Shown piece by piece: positions 59,047-64,000 of a stretch of 64,000 nucleotides of DNA. This stretch comes from a bacterium (GTDB lineage: Bacteria; Verrucomicrobiota; Verrucomicrobiia; Limisphaerales; J093). Below the pieces are notes generated by a model that saw only the letters and a program-made list of their open reading frames with translations, was not told the origin of the DNA and made no database searches. Position 1 is the first letter of the stretch. The number at the start of each line of letters is the position of its first letter. The DNA lies in assembly GCA_021780105.1 (NCBI GenBank), contig JAJXZJ010000010.1, positions 1-64,000 on the forward strand. Reading direction: 5' to 3'. A program made the translations under genes and the position numbers.

Positions 59047-59412
59047 ATGAGAACGGAAAAGAAACTGGAATTGGAACGTCGCCGACGCTGGCGGATTCGT
59101 CAGCGCATCAAAGGTTCTGCCGAACGGCCCCGCATGGCGGTTCGGTTCACGGGCCAGCACATTTACGTGCAGTTTGTGGACGACATCAAAGGTGTGACTT
59201 TGGCCGCGACCTCCACGCGCAGCAAGGCGCTGGACGACCGCGGCAAGCTCAAGGCCAACGTGGCCAGCGCCAAACGCGTCGGCGCGGTGGCGGCGGAGGC
59301 GGCCAAGGCCAAAGGCATCACCAGTGTGGTTTTCGATCGCAGCGGCGCACGGTATCACGGCAAGGTCAAGGCCCTGGCCGACGCGGCCCGCGAGGCAGGA
59401 TTGCAATTTTAA
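59047..59412 (+). CDS. rplR: 50S ribosomal protein L18
   Basis: A 121-residue 5S-rRNA-binding protein. It shows RRRRWRIRQRIKGSAERPRM near the N-terminus and SVVFDRSGARYHGKVKALAD near the C-terminus. Confidence 0.97.
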   Translation: MRTEKKLELERRRRWRIRQRIKGSAERPRMAVRFTGQHIYVQFVDDIKGVTLAATSTRSKALDDRGKLKANVASAKRVGAVAAEAAKAKGITSVVFDRSGARYHGKVKALADAAREAGLQF

Positions 59413-59429
59413 CCCATTGAGGAATCATC

Positions 59430-60113
59430 GTGGCTGAATTGAACAAAACCAATCTGTCGGAGAGCCGGCCACCGGGTCGCGGGGGAATGCGCGGCGGCAT
59501 GCGGGGCGGACGACGCGGACGTCCCGGTGCCGAAGGTGCGGACGGCCAGGGCGACAACCGCTCGGAAGACGAGCTTTCAGAAAAGGTCATTTTCATCAAC
59601 CGCTCGGCGAAGGTCGTCAAGGGCGGCCGGCGTTTCAGCTTTAGCGCGCTGGTGGTCGTGGGTGACAAAAAGGGCCGAGTCGGCCTCGGTCTGGGCAAAG
59701 CTGGTGAAGTGGCCGACGCCATCCGCAAGGGCGGTGACAATGCCAAGCGCAATTTGCTTAACGTAGCCCTCGCCGCCGCCACCATCCCGCACGAAGTGCT
59801 ATGCACCTACGACGGCGCGCAGGTTCTGCTGCGGCCGGCCTCGCCGGGCACCGGCGTCATCGCCGGCAAGACGGTTCGTGCCGTCTTGGAAGCCGCTGGT
59901 GTAAGGGATATTCTGACCAAGTCACTCGGTTCGAAAAACGCGGCCAACGTGGCCAAGGCCACGCTGAATGCCCTGCTGCGCCTCCGGTTGCGCGAGGCCA
60001 TTTACCGTAACCGGGGCCTGGCATTGCCCACCAAGCGGGTCGAGGCGGTGGCAGTACCTGCGACTCCCGTTGCTCCGGTGGCGCCCGCCACGCCGGCTGA
60101 ACCGCGTCAATAG
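59430..60113 (+). CDS. rpsE: 30S ribosomal protein S5 with extended ends
   Basis: A 227-residue decoding-fidelity protein, longer than the usual 165-175. The core begins about residue 50 ([20 protein letters not shown]) and includes [13 protein letters not shown]. The first 50 residues include a Gly/Arg stretch ([18 protein letters not shown]), RGG-like and likely RNA-binding. The last 20 are Ala/Pro/Val-rich. The start is GTG 59430, with TTGAGGAATC upstream as ribosome site. Confidence 0.96.
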   Translation: MAELNKTNLSESRPPGRGGMRGGMRGGRRGRPGAEGADGQGDNRSEDELSEKVIFINRSAKVVKGGRRFSFSALVVVGDKKGRVGLGLGKAGEVADAIRKGGDNAKRNLLNVALAAATIPHEVLCTYDGAQVLLRPASPGTGVIAGKTVRAVLEAAGVRDILTKSLGSKNAANVAKATLNALLRLRLREAIYRNRGLALPTKRVEAVAVPATPVAPVAPATPAEPRQ

Positions 60114-60125
60114 CCGTTTGATTTT

Positions 60126-60635
60126 ATGCGTTTGCACGATTTAAAACCCCGTCCCGGCGCCAAGCGCCCAACCAAGTTGCTGGGCCGCGGCGAATCCAGT
60201 GGCCATGGTCGTCAAAGCGGCCGCGGTGGCAAAGGCCAGTCCGCGCGTTCCGGCAGTTCCATACGCATCGGTTTCGAGGGCGGACAAATGCCGCTCATCC
60301 GGCGCATGCCCAAGCGCGGCTTCAACAATGCCCGCCACGCGACGCGCTACCTTCCCGTGAACTTGGTTTCGCTGAACCGGTTTGCCGACGGCATCCGGGT
60401 GGACGAGGCGGCCTTGCGGGAAGCGGGTCTGGCCAACGGTGCGGGAGACGGCGTCAAAATTCTGGGTAATGGCAAACTCGAACGCAAGCTGACGGTGGTG
60501 GCCCACGCGTTTAGCGCGAAGGCCAGGCAGGCCATTGAGGCCGCGGGCGGCACTTGTGAAGTGGTGGTGCGAGTGGTGCGGACAGCCAAGCCGGTCAAAG
60601 CCGCCAGACCTGCCGCGACGGCGAAGGAAGCCTGA
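60126..60635 (+). CDS. rplO: 50S ribosomal protein L15
   Basis: A 169-residue late-assembly protein. The N-terminus is [20 protein letters not shown] with the following Gly/Arg loop ([16 protein letters not shown]). A Lys/Ala tail ([15 protein letters not shown]) adds about 20 residues. It starts 12 bases after rpsE: rpmD (L30), usually between them, is missing. Confidence 0.97.
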   Translation: MRLHDLKPRPGAKRPTKLLGRGESSGHGRQSGRGGKGQSARSGSSIRIGFEGGQMPLIRRMPKRGFNNARHATRYLPVNLVSLNRFADGIRVDEAALREAGLANGAGDGVKILGNGKLERKLTVVAHAFSAKARQAIEAAGGTCEVVVRVVRTAKPVKAARPAATAKEA

Positions 60636-60650
60636 TAACCGTCACTGCTT

Positions 60651-62048
60651 ATGTTCAAGGCCATCTTCGCCACGTTTGCCAACTGCTTTAAGATCCCCGA
60701 ACTGAAGTCGCGGATCATCTTCACCGTTCTGGTGTTGGCAGTGTGCCGGATGGTGGCGTTGATCCCGATCCCTGGCTTGGATGGGGCCGCGTTGGCGCAG
60801 TATTTTGAGCAGAATGCCAGCAAAACCGGCGGTCTGCTCGGCATGTACAGCCTGTTCACCGGCGGCGCGATGGAGAACTGCGCCATCGGTTCGTTGGGCA
60901 TCATGCCTTACATCAGCGCCACCATTATCATCCAGTTGCTCAGCGCCGTGGTGCCGCAACTGGCCAAAATGGTACGGGAAGAGGGTGGCCGGACGAAAAT
61001 CATCCAATATGGACGCTATCTGACCGTTCTGCTTTGTCTGGGGCAGGGTTTCTTCATGGCGCTAAGTTGGGAGAACCCGGAAAAAGTGTTCGGCGGCAAT
61101 TTCCCGGGCGGGTTGGTGTTGATCCAAAACCTTTGGTGGTATCGCCTTCAAACCGTGCTGGTATTGACGACCGGCACGCTCTTGCTGATGTGGTTGGGCG
61201 AGCAAATTACGGATCGCGGCATTGGCAACGGCGTCTCGCTGGTCATTACGATCGGCATTCTCGCGCGACTGCCGCAGGCCTTGCAGGGGGCGTGGCTGAT
61301 GTTCTTCCCCGGCAAGGGCGCGGCGAACAGTTTCAATCCGTTCTTTGCCATTGCGCTGCTCTTGCTGCTCCTGGCCGTGGTGGCGGCGGTCATCGCCGTG
61401 ACCCAGGCGCAGCGCAAGATTCCGGTGCAATATGCCCAGCGGGCGGTTGGCCGGAAGGTGTATGCGGGCGGCACGTCCTTCATGCCCTTGCGGGTGAGTT
61501 ACGCTGGCGTCATGCCGATCATCTTCGCCCAGGCCATTTTGATGTTCCCGGAAACGATTTTCTTGCAGGCGTCACGGCTTACGGAAAAGAACATGGAAGG
61601 GCTGTCGAAGGTGTTCAGCGCGCTCTATGTCGCGTTGCAGCGGGGAACGTTGATCTACATCACGATCGAAGCGCTGATGATCATCTTCTTCACCTATTTC
61701 TGGGTCGCGACGCAGTTCAACGAAATCCAGATTGCCGACGACTTGAAGAAGTATGGCGGTTACATTCCCGGTGTGCGGCCGGGGCAGGCCACCAGCGATT
61801 TTCTCCACCGGGCCATGAGCCGCATCACGCTTGCTGGTGCCCTCTTCCTGGCGGCGATCGCGATTGTACCGACCTTGATGTATAACTGGTGGGGCGTTCC
61901 CTTTGCGGTGGGCCAGTTTTTTGGCGGCACCAGCCTGCTCATAACGGTGGGCGTGCTGCTGGACACCATGCGGCAGATGGAGTCGCATCTGTTGATGCGG
62001 CATTACGACGGGTTCCTGAAAAAGGGGCGCATCAAAGGCCGGTTTTAG
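60651..62048 (+). CDS. secY: Preprotein translocase subunit SecY
   Basis: A 465-residue inner-membrane channel with ten predicted transmembrane helices. SecY signatures are GIMPYISATIIIQLLSAVVP and TDRGIGNGVSLVI; the cytoplasmic loops contain QRKIPVQYAQR. It pairs with SecE encoded at 36640. It closes the spc cluster; adk, often next, is absent. Confidence 0.98.
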   Translation: MFKAIFATFANCFKIPELKSRIIFTVLVLAVCRMVALIPIPGLDGAALAQYFEQNASKTGGLLGMYSLFTGGAMENCAIGSLGIMPYISATIIIQLLSAVVPQLAKMVREEGGRTKIIQYGRYLTVLLCLGQGFFMALSWENPEKVFGGNFPGGLVLIQNLWWYRLQTVLVLTTGTLLLMWLGEQITDRGIGNGVSLVITIGILARLPQALQGAWLMFFPGKGAANSFNPFFAIALLLLLLAVVAAVIAVTQAQRKIPVQYAQRAVGRKVYAGGTSFMPLRVSYAGVMPIIFAQAILMFPETIFLQASRLTEKNMEGLSKVFSALYVALQRGTLIYITIEALMIIFFTYFWVATQFNEIQIADDLKKYGGYIPGVRPGQATSDFLHRAMSRITLAGALFLAAIAIVPTLMYNWWGVPFAVGQFFGGTSLLITVGVLLDTMRQMESHLLMRHYDGFLKKGRIKGRF

Positions 62049-62152
62049 CCGATGGATTGCCGTCGAGTCCGTCCGGACGGTTGCGGATTCAACGTTGACT
62101 GTTGGCGTGTTTTGATCTTTTACAGCGACATTGGCGTAAAAACGCACCGCGC

Positions 62153-62926
62153 ATGATCATCTTGAAAAACGAGCGGGACCAGGCGGCCATGCGGGCCGCA
62201 GGCGCGGTGACCGCAGCGGTTCTCGATGAGGTGTGCGCTTTCGTTCGCCCTGGACTGACGACAAGGGAAGTTGAAGAGTTCGCTGCGGAGCAAATCCAGG
62301 CGCATGGCGGTCGCAGTGCCTTTTTTGGCTACCGCAAATATCCATGCCACTTGTGCATCTCCGTGAACGAGGAAGTTGTTCATGGCATTGCGGGCGACCG
62401 GCGGTTGCAGTTTGGCGACGTGGTAAGCTTGGATGTGGGTGTCAATTTTCACGGCTACATCGGTGACACGGCCCGCACGGTGCCGGTGGGCGGATGCAGT
62501 CCGTTGGCGCAAAAGTTGATTGATGTCACTGAGCGGGCACTTTACGAAGGGATTGCGTGCGCCGTGCAGGGCAACCGGGTGGTGGACATTTCGCGGGCCA
62601 TCCAGCAGTATGTCGAGGCCAACGGGTTTAGTGTCGTCCGCGAGTTTGTCGGTCACGGCGTTGGCCGCACCATGCATGAGGACCCGCAGGTGCCCAACTT
62701 CGTGGATGGCACAAAATCGCCGGTGTTGCGGGCGGGAATGACGATTGCCATCGAACCGATGGTTAACGCGGGCGGCCCGGCGGTCCGGATGTTGGACGAT
62801 GGCTGGACGGTGGTGACGCAAGACGGCCTGCCGTCAGCGCACTTTGAACATTCAGTGTTGATCACCGGGGCGCAGGCTGAGATTTTGACGCGGTGCGACC
62901 GGACAGCATCGAGGCTGAAGGTGTGA
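62153..62926 (+). CDS. map: Methionine aminopeptidase type I
   Basis: A 257-residue metalloprotease that removes the initiator Met. Metal ligands and their motifs are present: SVNEEVVHG (His), SLDVGVNFHGYIGDTART (two Asp), FVGHGVGRTMHEDP (His) and AIEPM (Glu). ATG 62153 starts a usual N-terminus (MIILKNERDQAAM); an upstream in-frame start is less likely. The 3' end overlaps infA by 34 bases. Confidence 0.97.
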   Translation: MIILKNERDQAAMRAAGAVTAAVLDEVCAFVRPGLTTREVEEFAAEQIQAHGGRSAFFGYRKYPCHLCISVNEEVVHGIAGDRRLQFGDVVSLDVGVNFHGYIGDTARTVPVGGCSPLAQKLIDVTERALYEGIACAVQGNRVVDISRAIQQYVEANGFSVVREFVGHGVGRTMHEDPQVPNFVDGTKSPVLRAGMTIAIEPMVNAGGPAVRMLDDGWTVVTQDGLPSAHFEHSVLITGAQAEILTRCDRTASRLKV

Positions 62927-63108
62927 TTGTGGCCGTGTTGCCGGAGGCGAAGTTCCGGGTGGAACTGGCCAACGGCCACCGGTTTTTGGGATATGGCTTG
63001 CGCCGGGAACGCACCCGGCTGGGTCGCTTGAAGACGGGCGACCGGGTGAGCGTGGCGATGTCGCCGTGCGACCTCTCGAAAGGCAGAATCATTTTGAACG
63101 AAAGTTAG
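62893..63108 (+). CDS. infA: Translation initiation factor IF-1 (divergent)
   Basis: A 71-residue OB-fold IF-1. [20 protein letters not shown], then ELANGH and [18 protein letters not shown] are clearly IF-1. The central loop is unusual: [22 protein letters not shown] where most IF-1 proteins have a HxxLAHISGKMRxxYIRILPGD pattern. The only reasonable start is GTG 62893, which puts the first 34 bases inside map, so translation is probably coupled to map. It could bind the A site in an altered way. Confidence 0.9.
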   Translation: MRPDSIEAEGVIVAVLPEAKFRVELANGHRFLGYGLRRERTRLGRLKTGDRVSVAMSPCDLSKGRIILNES

Positions 63109-63115
63109 AGACAAC

Positions 63116-63229
63116 ATGAAAGTTCGCGCATCAGTCAAGAAGCTCTGCGAGCACTGCAAAATCGTGCGGCGCAAGGGCGTCATTCGCGTGATTTGTTCCA
63201 ACGCCCGGCACAAGCAACGGCAGGGCTAA
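63116..63229 (+). CDS. rpmJ: 50S ribosomal protein L36 (zinc form)
   Basis: A 37-residue protein, [20 protein letters not shown] at its start. The zinc ligands Cys11, Cys14, Cys27 and His32 are all present, so this is the zinc-binding type. It starts 7 bases after infA and precedes rpsM, the standard order. Confidence 0.96.
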   Translation: MKVRASVKKLCEHCKIVRRKGVIRVICSNARHKQRQG

Positions 63230-63248
63230 ACGAAAAGAACCGACAGCT

Positions 63249-63644
63249 ATGGCACGCATCCTTGGTGTGGACATTCCCGGCGAAAAGCGCATTGACATCG
63301 CGTTGCGCTACATTTACGGGCTTGGTCCGTCAAATTCGAAGGTGATTCTCGCCCGCGCGCAGATTGATCCGAGCATCCGCGCGAAGAATCTCAGTGAACA
63401 ACAGCTTTCCCAGATTGTTCATGCGATTCAGGAGGGCAAGTATGTGATCGAAGGCGATCTTCGCCGGGAGATCGGCATGAACCTCAAGCGCCTCCAGACG
63501 ATCAAGTGTTATCGCGGGGTCCGCCACCTGCGCGGCCTCCCGGTCCGCGGCCAGCGCACGCAAACCAATGCCCGCACGCGCAAGGGGCCGCGCAAGACTG
63601 TCGGTGTGGTGCGCAATCCCAACGCGAAGACCGGCATTCACTAA
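63249..63644 (+). CDS. rpsM: 30S ribosomal protein S13
   Basis: A 131-residue head protein that contacts P-site tRNA and L5. It starts [20 protein letters not shown] and has [20 protein letters not shown] then [13 protein letters not shown]. The C-terminus is slightly longer than usual. Confidence 0.98.
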   Translation: MARILGVDIPGEKRIDIALRYIYGLGPSNSKVILARAQIDPSIRAKNLSEQQLSQIVHAIQEGKYVIEGDLRREIGMNLKRLQTIKCYRGVRHLRGLPVRGQRTQTNARTRKGPRKTVGVVRNPNAKTGIH

Positions 63645-63659
63645 CGAAACCTTTCTGCT

Positions 63660-64000
63660 ATGGCTGACGAAACCAAACCTCAGAAACCGGCGCCTGCCAA
63701 GGACGCCAAGCCGCTCACACCGGCGGGCGACAAGCCCGCCAAGCCGGCCAAGAAAGCTGCGGCGGCTGGCGTCGAAGGCGCGGTTGCCGCGCCGGCTGCG
63801 CCGGCTGCCAAACCGGGCGAACCTGCGGTACCGGCCGGGCCGGCGACGCCGGCGGCTGGCACCGCTCCCACCGCTGCGGAACTGCTGGCGGATGACTTGG
63901 CGACCAAGAAGATCGTCAAGGCCAAAGGGGCCAAAAATATTTTCACCGGCGTGGCGCACATTCTCGCCACGTTCAACAATACCCAGGTGACCATCACCGA
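63660..64000 (+). CDS. rpsK: 30S ribosomal protein S11, 5' part, N-terminally extended
   Basis: The gene runs off the window end; 113 codons are visible. The S11 core begins only near residue 86, with GVAHILATFNNTQVTIT at about 97, where E. coli S11 has the same block near residue 19. The preceding residues are low-complexity Ala, Pro and Lys (KPAKPAKKAAAAG, AAPAAPAAKPG). ATG 63660 follows the rpsM stop by 15 bases, and the extension is in frame without stops, so it is probably translated. An internal start closer to the core is not excluded, but no ATG is seen there. Confidence 0.93.
   Translation, partial: MADETKPQKPAPAKDAKPLTPAGDKPAKPAKKAAAAGVEGAVAAPAAPAAKPGEPAVPAGPATPAAGTAPTAAELLADDLATKKIVKAKGAKNIFTGVAHILATFNNTQVTIT

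Noticed and set aside
62069..62080. CCGTCCGGACGG palindrome after secY as terminator
   Set aside because: No loop of workable size and no T tract; too short to support termination.

Overview
The window looks like a GC-rich chromosome segment of a Verrucomicrobiota bacterium, probably of the Pedosphaera/Limisphaera kind. This is inferred from gene content, not from any search. Pointers are a PEP-CTERM protein, a planctomycete/verrucomicrobial style pseudopilin, several very large secreted proteins with FG-GAP/UnbV or PA14 domains, a DUF1080 protein, and a C-terminal secreted-protein module frequent in that phylum. There are no rRNA genes, no CRISPR array, no intact mobile element and no prophage.

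Left accessory half (1-26.7 kb). An APC amino-acid permease is followed by a decayed transposase remnant. A leftward operon (7535 to 2128) encodes an FG-GAP repeat protein, a one-TM helical protein, a pseudopilin and an ABC-2 exporter; the last four genes are tightly packed, with 4-nt overlaps at two junctions. A PEP-CTERM protein reads the same way. Two large paralogous PA14/Ig-like proteins (9024-12407 and 23367-26663), each with its own sigma70-like promoter and intrinsic terminator, flank a block. The block holds a MarR regulator, a DUF1080 protein, a HEPN-like gene of lower GC, and two tandem 1.24-kDa-residue-scale (about 1,240 aa) FG-GAP/UnbV proteins joined by an ATGA overlap. An intergenic array of short GC hairpins lies before the UnbV pair.

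Middle (26.8-34.8 kb). Der GTPase and an RRM RNA-binding protein read rightward. A compact leftward operon nadC-birA-coaX-aroK-queG (33398 to 29154) makes or attaches cofactors and supplies shikimate kinase; four-base overlaps join most genes. A secreted SGNH hydrolase and a ferritin follow on the plus strand.

Right half (34.9-64 kb). This is one long rightward block of translation and transcription genes: tRNA-Thr, tuf, tRNA-Trp, tRNA-Ser, secE, nusG, rplK, rplA, rplJ, rplL, rpoB, rpoC, rpsL, rpsG, fusA, then the S10, spc and start of the alpha clusters through secY, map, infA, rpmJ, rpsM and a partial rpsK. rpmD (L30) is absent. Several ribosomal proteins carry Ala/Pro/Lys or Gly/Arg-rich extensions, and IF-1 is divergent. 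Hairpins that look like attenuators occur in the tuf leader, between rplL and rpoB, and between rpsG and fusA.

The best candidates for something undescribed are the PA14/UnbV secreted-protein block, the FG-GAP/pseudopilin/ABC operon, and the attenuator-like elements inside the translation block.
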